Source: Aquimarina pacifica
GTDB taxonomy: Bacteria > Bacteroidota > Bacteroidia > Flavobacteriales > Flavobacteriaceae
NCBI RefSeq assembly: GCF_000520955.1
Contig: NZ_JACC01000014.1
Coordinates: 89,925 to 153,924, forward strand
Reading direction: 5' to 3'
DNA: 64,000 nucleotides
The position numbers were made by a program, and so were the translations under genes. The notes below the pieces were generated by a model. The model was not told where the DNA came from. It made no database searches and saw nothing but the letters and a program-made list of their open reading frames with translations. Positions within the stretch are counted from its first letter, which is position 1, and each line of letters starts with the position of its first letter. Shown here piece by piece: positions 10,581 through 19,670 of this stretch.

Positions 10581-11546
10581 TTATTCTTGAGACATAAAAA
10601 AATCCAAGGTTTTAACTTCGTTGTAGTATGCTTCTCCAGTAGTGTAGAATCCCACATGACCACCATATTTCGGAATCTCTAAAAATATTTTTGAATTTTG
10701 TTGTGCCTCGATTATCGGATAACATGAGTTTCCTAAAAAAGAATCGTTTTTGGCATTTAGAATGAGTGAAGGGATTCTAATGTTTTTTAGATATTGTAAA
10801 CTACTACATTTTGTATAATAATCCATTGCATTTATATACCCATGCGCTTTACTTGTGTATAAATTATCAATATCCATCAGAGATTTACAGTCTTTAATAT
10901 CTGCAATACTGATTTGATCAGGAAATATAGTTTGCCGCTCGTAAAGTTTAGTTTTTAGATGACGTATAAAGCGTTGTTGATAGATATAATTTTGTGGTTT
11001 ATTAATTTCTAAAAGAGAATTGTAGAGATCACACGGAACAGAAACTCCTATTGCAGCTTTTATTTCTTTGGGTATCGTTCTGTCTTCTCCTAAATATTTA
11101 AGTACTATATTCCCTCCTAGACTAAATCCACATAAACCTATTTGGGGATAAGAATTTCGATTGATAATATGATGGATACATTGTTCGATATCTTCACTCG
11201 CTCCAGCGTGATAGGATTTATATAGGCGATTATTTTCTCCGCTACAACTACGTAAATTAATTGCAACTGCATCCCAACCATTTTTGTTAAGGTGTTTTGC
11301 TGTGCCAAGTATGTATTGCCTTTGTCCATTACCCTCTAGACCGTGAATAATTATTACTAACTTTTTAGACGAATGTGTATGGCAATAACTCCAGTCAAGA
11401 TCAATAAAATCTCCATCTGATAGGTTAATCCGTTCTCTTTTTTGATGTACTCCTTGTACATACCTTCTAATATTAGGATAAATTGTAGCAACATGGCCAT
11501 TTCTAAATAAAAATGGCGGTCTGTACTCTGAAGAAACGATTGGCAT
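10581..11546 (-). CDS. YheT-family alpha/beta hydrolase
   Basis: Cytoplasmic alpha/beta-fold hydrolase of 321 residues, probably an esterase of the YheT (COG0429) family, whose substrate is unknown. Visible features are the N-terminal YRPPFLFRNGHVATI signature of the family, the oxyanion strand IIIHGLEGN, the nucleophile elbow GFSLGGN (Ser near 142) and a C-terminal catalytic His in YGGHVGFY. The Asp of the triad is probably in NAKNDSFLG. The start codon overlaps the stop of the upstream bestrophin-like gene by one base (TAATG), so the two are probably co-transcribed and translationally coupled. The length is typical of the family. Confidence 0.85.
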   Translation of the reverse strand: MPIVSSEYRPPFLFRNGHVATIYPNIRRYVQGVHQKRERINLSDGDFIDLDWSYCHTHSSKKLVIIIHGLEGNGQRQYILGTAKHLNKNGWDAVAINLRSCSGENNRLYKSYHAGASEDIEQCIHHIINRNSYPQIGLCGFSLGGNIVLKYLGEDRTIPKEIKAAIGVSVPCDLYNSLLEINKPQNYIYQQRFIRHLKTKLYERQTIFPDQISIADIKDCKSLMDIDNLYTSKAHGYINAMDYYTKCSSLQYLKNIRIPSLILNAKNDSFLGNSCYPIIEAQQNSKIFLEIPKYGGHVGFYTTGEAYYNEVKTLDFFMSQE

Positions 11547-12661
11547 TAATACAGAATATTATCTTTTGGTTTTTCTTTTTCTGGTAGATTTTCTTCATCT
11601 AGCATATCACGTAAATCAATTTCTATTGTTTTACAAAGAGCGGTCATGGGCACATCGTTAATTCTACCTTCAAAGGGGTCTTCACTATTGCTTCCAACTT
11701 TTTCCATAGTCGTAAAAATCCAAGAAACTAATACTGATAACGGAATCATCATAAAAATAAACCATTGTTTTATTTCATGAGACATCTCATTGAGTTCGTT
11801 TTCAAAGACATTGAGCAATCCAAAAGGAAGTAACAATACAAATATCCACGTAAAAACAGTACTGAAATAGGCATATTGACGAGGAAAAGGGGTGTTTTTT
11901 ATACGTTCACATTTTCCCTGAAGGTTGTATAATTCTTCTAACACACCATGAAATAGTTGCTTGTCAAACTCAGTAATTTTATCTTTTTCTAGCAATTCTT
12001 TAAGGTGCAACCCTTGGTTTTTTACTAAATGAGTTGCAGGGTTTTTTCGTTTTAATAGATCCTGATATTCTTTATCTGACAAAAAATTCCTGGTGCTGGT
12101 ACATGCAGGATTTTGTTCTCCATGTTTTTTAAAAAGTCGTTCTACAGAAGCATTTTCTTTTATAGAAAAAGAGTTGGGTTGTCTTAACTGTACCCTAAGT
12201 GCATTAATCCATGCAATGTGTCGATAGATCAATACTTTTTTGGTTTCATGATTTTCGTTGACTAAACTCAGTACTTGATTTGCCCATGTTCTACTATAAT
12301 TTACAATGCCACCCCATATTTTTCGACCCTCCCAAAATCGATCATAGCTTTGACTATTTTTAAATCCTATGTAAAACGCAACCGCAATACCTATCAGACT
12401 AAGAGGTTGAAAAGGGATATCTATAAATTTCCAATCTAAAAAATGGTATACTGAGAAAATACCCGCGGTATAGAGCGTAAAGAAGACAATATTTCTCCAA
12501 GCAAACCGTAAGATTATTTTCCAACTAATATTGCGTTTAATATACATAGGCCATTTTTGCTTAAAAATAAGAATACCTAGAAGTTTTGGCAACACTGTGT
12601 GGGTTAAAATTAGTTTTTTACTGAGTTTACGCTCACGTACTAGTATTCTTGATGTTTTCAA
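11546..12661 (-). CDS. Bestrophin-like anion channel family protein
   Basis: Inner-membrane protein of 371 residues of the bacterial bestrophin (UPF0187/YneE) family, known to form pentameric ion channels. The early part has the family signature: two membrane segments around residues 50-100, then FKNSQSYDRFWEGRKIWGGIV, here about residues 105-125. Another hydrophobic pair lies around 270-310. The C-terminal end is charged. The start at 12661 gives a basic N-terminus typical of the family; the methionine preceding YIKRNISW is a later possibility. Overlap with the hydrolase gene downstream suggests a two-gene operon. Whether the channel passes chloride or cations cannot be read from sequence. 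Confidence 0.88.
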   Translation of the reverse strand: MKTSRILVRERKLSKKLILTHTVLPKLLGILIFKQKWPMYIKRNISWKIILRFAWRNIVFFTLYTAGIFSVYHFLDWKFIDIPFQPLSLIGIAVAFYIGFKNSQSYDRFWEGRKIWGGIVNYSRTWANQVLSLVNENHETKKVLIYRHIAWINALRVQLRQPNSFSIKENASVERLFKKHGEQNPACTSTRNFLSDKEYQDLLKRKNPATHLVKNQGLHLKELLEKDKITEFDKQLFHGVLEELYNLQGKCERIKNTPFPRQYAYFSTVFTWIFVLLLPFGLLNVFENELNEMSHEIKQWFIFMMIPLSVLVSWIFTTMEKVGSNSEDPFEGRINDVPMTALCKTIEIDLRDMLDEENLPEKEKPKDNILY

Positions 12662-12981
12662 GCATCTTTATTTACCCTCCTATTTATTTGTTTAAGTGAA
12701 TACACGATTCTTTATTTATGTAGCTGCTATTTTATACTAGATCATGCTAATAATCTAGAAAGTTAAAAATGACATTTTTGTATAATCAATTATTTTTTTA
12801 GTGCACCTTTTTATTTGATTTCTAGTTGCTTGCGGTGGATTTGGGGTGTGTAAATTCAAAATGATCTGTTAAAAAAATAAAAACTGCATTATACATATAC
12901 AAGGGGATTGAGACTTTGTATACTGTTATTCAGTATAGATTCTCAGAAAAATTAATTAAAAATAAAAGAATTACAATCAAA
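12662..12981. other. Intergenic region between divergent genes
   Basis: An AT-rich stretch of 320 bases separates the divergent bestrophin-like and lipoprotein genes, so it should hold both promoters. Apart from the short palindrome at 12919-12937 I see no RNA gene or repeat, and no clear -33/-7 pair. Confidence 0.5.
12919..12937. promoter_or_regulatory. Short palindrome upstream of lipoprotein gene
   Basis: TATACTG and CAGTATA are separated by five bases, 45-63 bases ahead of the chosen start at 12982. It is an operator-like dyad; no regulator can be assigned. Confidence 0.3.
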
Positions 12982-14472
12982 ATGAATTTTAGAAAAACAT
13001 GCAAACCTTTATTTTTAGTAGTGTCTTTGGCGCTATTTGTTTCTTGTGAAAAAGAAATAGAAAATAATGAAGTCGGTGACATTGAAACTTTTGAAAATAC
13101 TATTAAAGTTCAGTATTTTAAAGGAATACCTGTAAATCATAGGTTTTCTGCTTCTATAGAGGAATTAGAATCAGAAGATATCGAAGAATCTTTGCTCAAT
13201 TTTTATAATACCGAAAAATCAAAGGCAAACAAAAGTTTAGGAGTTTCTGAAAAAGAAGTTGCTTCTACACTGCCAGATACAGACATGATTGCCGAAAGTG
13301 CTCTTGAGGTATATGATGAGTTTCCTTTTCAGAAAAACGAATCTGAGAATAATATGGATAGCTTACTAAAAGAGAAGTTAAGACAGGATCAACTTATTCC
13401 CGAAGTAAGAGAAGAATTATTAAGGCTTGGATATATAGAGGACGTTGATGCATTAATCGAAGAAGCCATTGCAATAGCCGACAGCGAAATTGAAAAAAGC
13501 GAACAAGATAATTGGGAAATGATACGCAGTGATTTTTCTACACTTAGTGAAGAAGAGATTGCCAAAAATATTGAGCTTATTAATGAATACTACCTTCTTA
13601 ATTTTGAGTACGTTGTTTTAGAAAATATAGCTTATAATGAAGAGCGTATTGTAAACAAAATCAAAGAAACACAATTAAAAAATGCAAGTCAAAAAGCCCT
13701 TGAAGGATACGATGGACCGTATTATGATAAGGCATGTACATATGCAAAAGTTAAATTAAAAGGATATACGTCAGCTGTGCATACAGTGGCTATGGGGACT
13801 GCAGCGTTGACAGCACAATCTTCCTCAAAAGAAATGTTTAGTGAGGCAGAGGGTGGATCTTCGAACACTAGAGAGGACGCATACAGGCATATGTTATTTA
13901 ATGCATTGTTGGCTAATTATTATCCATCAGTAAGCTCAAAAGTTTCTTCTGTAAATTTTGCCAAAGCCGTTGGAGATTCTTATGAAGAATGTGGTACAAA
14001 TCCTTTGGATAGTAAGGAAATGGATTATCATAATAATAAAATCGGTAGAGATGTTTGGGTGAGTAAGACTTCATATAGAAAAGTATTATGGGCTACGGTT
14101 GGGCTTAATAGACCGTCAACCTCAAGTCTTAAATCAGCAATTTATACCTATGTAAATGAAAAAAGTTGTTTTATTGTTAAAACTAAAAGTAGTGCGTTTC
14201 CAAACAATTTATTAAGTAGAGATCAAGTCCCTTTTGAAATATGGAATAGAATCCGAAATACCAGCGATAACATCGTGGTATATTTTAGTGGTACAATAGC
14301 TCCAGATGTTGCATTGCCAGAAGGTGAATATGATGACTCTGAGTGTATTGCTAATAATTTGGAGCCATATACTATTATTTGGGTCAGTCCGAATAATTTG
14401 ATCAAAATACCTATTTCAATACCAAATAGCTGTTTGATAACATCAGGACCTGCTTGTTATAATATAGACTAA
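12982..14472 (+). CDS. Lipoprotein with DUF6973-like domain
   Basis: Predicted outer-membrane-associated lipoprotein of 496 residues. The N-terminus is basic, then hydrophobic, then a lipobox with Cys in VSCEKE. The ATG at 12982 is preferred because a longer reading frame from a TTG at 12916 would place 22 polar residues before the signal peptide. Residues 25-210 are highly acidic and helical, without a recognised fold. The C-terminal half has EDAYRHMLFNALL, later MDYHNNKIGR, spaced like the conserved His, Glu/Asp and HNN motifs of DUF6973, a family of unknown function found in secreted Bacteroidota proteins. The conserved His/Asp pattern could be catalytic, but that is inference. Confidence 0.75.
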   Translation: MNFRKTCKPLFLVVSLALFVSCEKEIENNEVGDIETFENTIKVQYFKGIPVNHRFSASIEELESEDIEESLLNFYNTEKSKANKSLGVSEKEVASTLPDTDMIAESALEVYDEFPFQKNESENNMDSLLKEKLRQDQLIPEVREELLRLGYIEDVDALIEEAIAIADSEIEKSEQDNWEMIRSDFSTLSEEEIAKNIELINEYYLLNFEYVVLENIAYNEERIVNKIKETQLKNASQKALEGYDGPYYDKACTYAKVKLKGYTSAVHTVAMGTAALTAQSSSKEMFSEAEGGSSNTREDAYRHMLFNALLANYYPSVSSKVSSVNFAKAVGDSYEECGTNPLDSKEMDYHNNKIGRDVWVSKTSYRKVLWATVGLNRPSTSSLKSAIYTYVNEKSCFIVKTKSSAFPNNLLSRDQVPFEIWNRIRNTSDNIVVYFSGTIAPDVALPEGEYDDSECIANNLEPYTIIWVSPNNLIKIPISIPNSCLITSGPACYNID

Positions 14473-14480
14473 AAGGATCG

Positions 14481-14520
14481 TCTTCTTCTTATTCGTATGA
14501 AGCGAATAAGAAGAAGATTT
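14481..14520 (+). terminator. Long perfect hairpin downstream of the lipoprotein gene
   Basis: A 15-bp perfect stem (14481-14495 with 14503-14517) with a 7-base loop lies 8 bases after the stop codon. Only three T follow, but the stem length makes a terminator or mRNA-stabilising structure likely. Confidence 0.7.
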
Positions 14521-14622
14521 ACCATTATATACTGTGTTTATTTTTTTTGAATTTTTCATCTATATATGTTGTGCATGCATAATATATGTTTCGTATTTTT
14601 ATAGATCTAGAAACTATAGGAT

Positions 14623-15099
14623 ATGTATATAAAAGAATTTGAAATAAGATGGAATGATATTGATGCGAATCGCCACTTGGCTAATAAAGCATATATAGAG
14701 TTTGCAGCCCATACCAGAATGTCTTTTTTGGGTGAGAATGGATTTAATCATAAAACATTTGGTAAGTACAATCTCGGTCCGGTAGTGTTCTACGAACATA
14801 TTTATTATTTTAAGGAAGTTTTTGCTGGGAAACCACTTAGAGTTTCTTTGGAGCTAGTGGGTTTGAGCGAGGATGGGATGTTTTTCTCTTTTGAGCATAA
14901 TTACTATGACTATAAAGGTCGTAATGTGGCACGTTGCGAAATGATGGGTGCCTGGATTGATTTAGGGTCTCGAAAACTCATCGGATTACCTGAAGAAATG
15001 CTATCAATCTTAGATACGATAGAACGTCCTAAAAACTTTAAAATATTAACAAAAGAAGATACGCGAAAGTTTGCTAAAATCCCCGTTGACCTTACCTAA
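14623..15099 (+). CDS. Acyl-CoA thioesterase, 4HBT hotdog family
   Basis: Small cytoplasmic hotdog-fold protein of 158 residues, likely hydrolysing acyl-CoA thioesters. The N-terminal RWNDIDANRHLANKAY stretch is the 4-hydroxybenzoyl-CoA thioesterase-type signature, with the Asp/Asn-rich active-site loop about residues 10-20. The length is normal for YbgC/FadM-like enzymes. It converges on and overlaps by four bases the EamA transporter gene on the other strand. The substrate cannot be deduced. Confidence 0.85.
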   Translation: MYIKEFEIRWNDIDANRHLANKAYIEFAAHTRMSFLGENGFNHKTFGKYNLGPVVFYEHIYYFKEVFAGKPLRVSLELVGLSEDGMFFSFEHNYYDYKGRNVARCEMMGAWIDLGSRKLIGLPEEMLSILDTIERPKNFKILTKEDTRKFAKIPVDLT

Positions 15100-15986
15100 G
15101 GTTTTTTAGGTATTTTGGTTACTAAATATACACCCGTAAAAATTAGTATTGCCCCACCGATTTTGATAAAATCTAATGTGTCTTTGCCGAACCCAATTGC
15201 AAACATTGAAGTTAGTAAGGGTTGAACATATATAAATACAGCGACTGTTGTTGGTTTAAGTTCTTTGATAGCAAAAATATTTAGAATGTATGTACCAAAA
15301 GTGGCAAATACCAGAACATAGCCTATTTTTAAATACCCAGATATAGGAATTGTATGTACTTGCATTTCCGTAAGTTGATTATAACCAAATGGTAACACAA
15401 ATAATAACCCCAAAGTATACATCCATTTGATAAAAGTCAAGGGGTGGTATTTTTGTGTAATAGTTTTAATCAAAATAATATAGATGGCATAAGATGCGGC
15501 ATTTACAAAAACTAGTAGATTTCCCAACAGGGGATTAGGAGCAGTAGTACTATTCCCTTTGCCATAAACTATGATAAGCAAAGCTCCAGAAAGCCCAATA
15601 AGAATTCCTATAATTTTAAGAGTTCTTAATTTTTCTTTTAGAAATATGGTTGACAAAATCAATACACAGATAGGTACTGTGGTCATTATAACCGAGGCAC
15701 TTATAGGAGTAGTTAAATTAAGCCCTTCAAAAAAGCAAAGCATGTTGATACCAACACCAAATATGGCGGCTCCGAATATGCGTAGGTAATCTTTTTTTTC
15801 TATTTTTTCCTTGGGTCCCCAAAAACTTACCAACCAAAACAATGAACCTGCTCCCAGAACTCTCAATACAATAAAACCGAAAGGTTGCACAAAATGGGGC
15901 ATCACATCTTTGGCGATACTATAATTTGCAGCATAGAAAACTGCCGCAAGACTCGCGGCACAAAAAGCAAGACTTCGTTTACTCAT
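15096..15986 (-). CDS. EamA/DMT-family transporter
   Basis: Inner-membrane metabolite exporter of 296 residues from the drug/metabolite transporter superfamily. About ten hydrophobic helices are visible in two repeated EamA halves (roughly 8-140 and 155-290); the first repeat holds PICVLILSTIFLKEKLRTLK and the second contains VYVQPLLTS-like and GGAILIFTGVYLV patterns. The gene lies six bases downstream of the ArsC/Spx-like gene and is probably co-transcribed with it. The substrate is unknown. Confidence 0.9.
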   Translation of the reverse strand: MSKRSLAFCAASLAAVFYAANYSIAKDVMPHFVQPFGFIVLRVLGAGSLFWLVSFWGPKEKIEKKDYLRIFGAAIFGVGINMLCFFEGLNLTTPISASVIMTTVPICVLILSTIFLKEKLRTLKIIGILIGLSGALLIIVYGKGNSTTAPNPLLGNLLVFVNAASYAIYIILIKTITQKYHPLTFIKWMYTLGLLFVLPFGYNQLTEMQVHTIPISGYLKIGYVLVFATFGTYILNIFAIKELKPTTVAVFIYVQPLLTSMFAIGFGKDTLDFIKIGGAILIFTGVYLVTKIPKKP

Positions 15987-15992
15987 TATATA

Positions 15993-16340
15993 TTATAAGA
16001 TCGCTTTTGCTGCTTCGATCGTTTTTTTAGCATTACCAATAAAAATTTGATCTTCGATGATTAATACAGGACGTTTTAAGAAAGTATAATGCTCTAGAAT
16101 TAATTTTTTATAGTCTTCTTCTGTAAGTTGTTGATCTTTTAAACCACGTTCTTTATACAATCGGGCACGTTTACTAAAAAGTGCCTCATAACTCCCAGAA
16201 AGTCTTTGCATTTCATGAATTTGATCATCCGTAATCTCTTCAGTTTTGATGTCTTGTAAAGTAAAATCAGAAGAGAGATTAAGTTCTTTAATGATACGTT
16301 TACAGGTATCGCAGGTAGATAGATGATATATTTTTTTCAT
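15993..16340 (-). CDS. ArsC/Spx-family thioredoxin-fold protein
   Basis: Protein of 115 residues with the ArsC/Spx fold: an N-terminal strand followed by the redox motif CDTC (Cys10, Cys13), then KRIIKELNL, and a later RP motif (FLKRPVLI) typical of the family. Family members act as glutaredoxin-linked reductases or, in Firmicutes, as RNA polymerase regulators. Which role applies here is not visible, so arsenate reductase should not be assumed. It precedes the EamA exporter gene by six bases. Confidence 0.85.
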   Translation of the reverse strand: MKKIYHLSTCDTCKRIIKELNLSSDFTLQDIKTEEITDDQIHEMQRLSGSYEALFSKRARLYKERGLKDQQLTEEDYKKLILEHYTFLKRPVLIIEDQIFIGNAKKTIEAAKAIL

Positions 16341-16483
16341 AAGTAATTGTTTATAGAGTGTTTTTTTAAAAAAGGGAATCTAATAAATTGAGTTAAGCTT
16401 TAGGCACAAAGTGTAAAAATCATCACAAAGGAAATCCATTTTAGCATTAAAAGATATATTTTTAGCTAAAAATTAAGAATACA

Positions 16484-16948
16484 ATGCAAGATCCAATAAC
16501 AATCACACGTATTAACAGAAAAGGGCTAGAGAAGATACTAGATGGCTATTCATTAGAACAACTGAATGAAGTTCCTGAAGGCTTTAATAATAATTTATTC
16601 TGGAATATTGCTCATGTAATTGTTACGCAGCAATTACTGATGTATAAGTTGAGTGGATTGCCTATGATGATCGATGATGAGATGGTTGTTTTATATCGAA
16701 AAGGAACAAAAACTGAAAAAAATGCAACGGCAGAGGAGGTAGCTAATGTAAAAGAACTTTTGTTGACTACTATTGATCAAACAGAAGAAGATCTAAAGAA
16801 GGGTGTTTTTATAAATTATAAGGCATATGAAACAAGTCCAGGGTTTATTATACGATCTGTAGAGGATGCTATCAATTTTAATAACTTTCATGAAGGGATT
16901 CATTTGGGGTATATTCTCGCACTTAGAAAATCATTAAATATGTCTTAA
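16484..16948 (+). CDS. DinB-superfamily protein
   Basis: Four-helix-bundle protein of 154 residues. The three metal-ligand histidines expected in DinB/YfiT folds are plausible at IAHVIVTQQ (about 43), and FHEGIHLGYIL (about 136 and 140). The sequence NLFWNIAHVIVTQQLLMYKLSG resembles the family's first conserved helix. Many members are thiol transferases or have no known role. It is transcribed alone and converges on the DUF3298-type lipoprotein gene. Confidence 0.8.
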   Translation: MQDPITITRINRKGLEKILDGYSLEQLNEVPEGFNNNLFWNIAHVIVTQQLLMYKLSGLPMMIDDEMVVLYRKGTKTEKNATAEEVANVKELLLTTIDQTEEDLKKGVFINYKAYETSPGFIIRSVEDAINFNNFHEGIHLGYILALRKSLNMS

Positions 16949-16985
16949 AAACTCATTCTGGATAAATAAGGGCAATTGGACGTAC

Positions 16986-17765
16986 TTATTTAATGTCATA
17001 AGCAAAAAAATGAGCAACTTTTTCTTTGTTTAGAGTTAACTCTACAGCTCCTTCTGTATAAGAACTTATTTCGTATTGATTGTAGTAGAGTAGTACATCT
17101 TCTTTTGTAAACCCAATTGCAGAAGGTAATGCAAATGTATCCTTTTCAAAAAAGAACCCAGTACTATTAATAGATTCGTTTTCTGGGATTTTGTATTCTT
17201 TCCTGAATACATTTTCTGCATAGTTTTTGAAAGCTTCAACCTCTTTTAGTAAGTCCAAATTCGAAATCTTTTCTCCTGTTCTTGTATCTATATTAATGTA
17301 TGAAATATTTGCATAGCCATGAGCACCACCGCTAAAGAGATACGACTGTAGTTCAATGCAAGCGAGGTTTTCATTCTGAAAACTTACGAACCCATCTATA
17401 GACGCTTCGTATTGAGAGGTCTCTTCGGGAAATTCGTTTTTGATATTATGGTATTCGATATCAAAATCTTGAACTACTTTTTCTAAAGAAATAGCTGTAG
17501 AGTTATCATCACTTAACGCTCTAGAAGCACTGCTCTCGATAACATTATTGATGTTTTTGGTAAGTTCGTGATTACTAAGGATACTGGGTAAACTAATCTC
17601 CACCAAAGCACATTCAACTTCATTACAATTCTTCATCGATTTTGTATTGATCTCAACGATCTCAAAATACAGTGATTCCTTTTTGGAACAACCTAATGAG
17701 AAAAGTAAAATGAATGACTGTAATAACAGTAGTATTATTGATGTTTTATTTTTAGTGTTGATCAT
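16986..17765 (-). CDS. DUF3298/DUF4163-type lipoprotein
   Basis: Predicted lipoprotein of about 259 residues with a hydrophobic segment and lipobox Cys in SLGCSKK. The ATG at 17765 is preferred over 17792, which would add nine residues ahead of the basic region. The central part has the SGGAHGY motif and TGEKISNLDLL, typical of the paired DUF4163/DUF3298 domains (RsiV-like), seen in lysozyme-binding anti-sigma factors and other envelope proteins. No sigma factor gene adjoins, so anti-sigma function is not supported. It probably faces the periplasm or cell surface. Confidence 0.8.
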   Translation of the reverse strand: MINTKNKTSIILLLLQSFILLFSLGCSKKESLYFEIVEINTKSMKNCNEVECALVEISLPSILSNHELTKNINNVIESSASRALSDDNSTAISLEKVVQDFDIEYHNIKNEFPEETSQYEASIDGFVSFQNENLACIELQSYLFSGGAHGYANISYINIDTRTGEKISNLDLLKEVEAFKNYAENVFRKEYKIPENESINSTGFFFEKDTFALPSAIGFTKEDVLLYYNQYEISSYTEGAVELTLNKEKVAHFFAYDIK

Positions 17766-18430
17766 ATGCCAAATATATAGATACCATAACAAACTTAAAG
17801 GGTGATGTCAAATATCTATAAGTTATTTCTAAACAGCTATAGTTTACCTGAAAAAAGGGGGGTGTTTTTACGGGAAACAGGGTAGTATACATTCGATTTA
17901 TGATGTTACTTTGCCATGATTATTTTAGTTGAAGGGCGAAATATATACGTCTCTAAAGTAATTTTTAAAAGTAAGTTGAAGTTTTATAAGTACATAGTAG
18001 TTATAAGGTGAATAATGTGTTTGAGAACCCTGCGAGATATCGTGGGGTTTTTGTATATAAAACACTTTCATTTTTAATTTATTGAATAAACAGTAACAAT
18101 AGCGATGCTTGTTTTTTTGAATAAATTTAAGATAAAACAGGTATGAAATTGTAATGTATTGGGAGAAGAATTTTACTTGTTTACCCATTTTGAATCATAT
18201 TCAAAATACAGATATGTTTGCCCTACATGAAAACAGGATTCTGCGTTATTCTTAAGAGCATATGATTAGAAAGAATTTAATCCTAAATTTGTTGTGTACT
18301 ATTTGTGTTCTTAAAAATTAATTAAACTCCTTTAAAAAAAAGTTTGCACGTTAATAAACTCATAATAAAATGATGATTTATGTTATAAATCGCGAAGTTT
18401 GACGACGGACTTGATAATATTATAAAGTAT
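17766..18430. other. Long intergenic region upstream of the PLP-enzyme gene
   Basis: About 660 AT-rich bases contain a plus-strand terminator-like hairpin (18026-18053) but no convincing gene. A minus-strand reading frame at 17925-18188 has biased, uncharacteristic composition and no start context. The plus-strand promoter of the PLP-enzyme gene should lie in the last 150 bases; a TAAATTTG at 18284-18291 fits the Bacteroidota -7 box but has no clear -33 partner. No SAM riboswitch was recognised. Confidence 0.5.
18026..18053 (+). terminator. Orphan terminator hairpin (possible small RNA 3' end)
   Basis: AACCCTGCGA pairs with TCGTGGGGTT (two G-T wobbles) around a GATA tetraloop and is followed by five T. 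No plus-strand gene precedes it within 1 kb, so it may end a small RNA or a leader transcript. Confidence 0.45.
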
Positions 18431-19570
18431 ATGAAATTTAATACCAAAACAATTCACGGGGGTCAAAAACATGATCCCGCATACGGAGCGGTGATGCCAC
18501 CAATATATCAAACCTCTACCTATGCACAAACGACACCAGGAGGGCATAAAGGGTTTGAATATAGTAGGACTCATAATCCTACCAGAAAAGCACTAGAAGA
18601 TTCTTTTGCTAGTATCGAAAATGGAACTTTTGGCTTAGCTTTTGGATCAGGATTAGCAGCAATCGATGCAGTAATTAAGTTGTTAAAACCTGGAGATGAG
18701 GTGATTTCTACTAATGATTTATACGGTGGAACCTATAGATTATTTACTAAGATATTTGAAGATTTCGGAATCAAGTTTCATTTCATAGGAATGGAAAATG
18801 CAGATAAGGTAGCCCAATACATTACGAAAAACACACGGTTAATCTGGGTAGAAACTCCCACAAATCCAATGATGAATATTGTTGATATTAAAGCAATTGC
18901 CGAAGTGTCAAAGAAAAACAATTTGCTATTGGCCGTAGATAATACATTTGCTACCCCATATTTGCAAAGACCGTTGGATCTTGGTGCAGATATAGTAATG
19001 CATAGCGCGACAAAGTATTTAGGCGGACATAGTGATGTTGTTATGGGAGCTTTGGTGGTAAAAGACGAAAAAATTGCAGAACGATTATATTTTATACAAA
19101 ATGCAAGCGGTGCTATTTGTGGACCACAAGATAGTTTTTTAGTACTTAGAGGAATTAAAACTTTGCACATACGAATGCAACGTCATTGCGAAAATGGTAG
19201 GGCAATAGCGACCTATCTTAAAAATCATCCCAAAATAGAAAAAGTATATTGGCCAGGTTTCGAAGATCACCCAAATCATCAGATCGCAAAAGAACAAATG
19301 GATGATTATGGAGGTATGATCTCATTTGTTACCAAAGGAAGTGATTTTGAAAGTGCAATTAAAATTGTCGAAAATTTAAAGATTTTTACCTTGGCAGAGT
19401 CTTTAGGAGGAGTAGAAAGTCTTGCAGGACATCCTGCTAGTATGACACATGCCTCTATACCCAAAGAAGAACGAGAAAAAACAGGAGTCGTAGATGCCTT
19501 AATACGGTTAAGCGTAGGGATTGAGGATATAGATGATTTAATAGAGGATTTAGAACAAGCTATTGGTTAA
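18431..19570 (+). CDS. metB: Cystathionine gamma-synthase (Cys/Met-metabolism PLP enzyme)
   Basis: Cytoplasmic PLP enzyme of 379 residues from the trans-sulfuration family. The Schiff-base lysine is Lys195 in HSATKYLGGHSD; the phosphate-binding loop is GSGLAAID (about 72-79); and the N-terminal YSRTHNPTR motif is typical. The expected reaction is O-acyl-homoserine plus cysteine to cystathionine, in methionine synthesis. Cystathionine gamma-lyase is hard to separate by sequence and remains possible. It lies in a plus-strand run with gdhA but has a separate upstream region. The length is normal and the active site complete. Confidence 0.85.
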   Translation: MKFNTKTIHGGQKHDPAYGAVMPPIYQTSTYAQTTPGGHKGFEYSRTHNPTRKALEDSFASIENGTFGLAFGSGLAAIDAVIKLLKPGDEVISTNDLYGGTYRLFTKIFEDFGIKFHFIGMENADKVAQYITKNTRLIWVETPTNPMMNIVDIKAIAEVSKKNNLLLAVDNTFATPYLQRPLDLGADIVMHSATKYLGGHSDVVMGALVVKDEKIAERLYFIQNASGAICGPQDSFLVLRGIKTLHIRMQRHCENGRAIATYLKNHPKIEKVYWPGFEDHPNHQIAKEQMDDYGGMISFVTKGSDFESAIKIVENLKIFTLAESLGGVESLAGHPASMTHASIPKEEREKTGVVDALIRLSVGIEDIDDLIEDLEQAIG

Positions 19571-19615
19571 ATGTTATTAAATTCAAAAAAATAAATTCTT
19601 TTTTTAAGAATATCA

Positions 19616-19623
19616 TATATTTG
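19616..19623 (+). promoter_or_regulatory. Candidate -7 promoter box for gdhA
   Basis: TATATTTG matches the Bacteroidota consensus TAnnTTTG, 47 bases before the gdhA start. No TTG at the -33 distance is evident, so support is partial. Confidence 0.35.
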
Positions 19624-19670
19624 AGAAAGTAATCTAAGTAGTTATTAAGAATTTAATAATCAATTCGCGT

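Noticed and set aside
12916..12981. Upstream in-frame extension of the DUF6973-like lipoprotein
   Set aside because: It starts with TTG, would place polar residues ahead of the signal peptide, and overlaps a palindrome; the ATG at 12982 gives a normal lipoprotein start.
17925..18188. Minus-strand reading frame of 87 codons in the long gap
   Set aside because: Composition is typical of AT-rich non-coding DNA; no family motif, no hydrophobic signal and an implausible start context.
18300..18430. Possible SAM riboswitch before the PLP gamma-synthase gene
   Set aside because: The conserved helices of known SAM riboswitch classes were not found, only AT-rich sequence.
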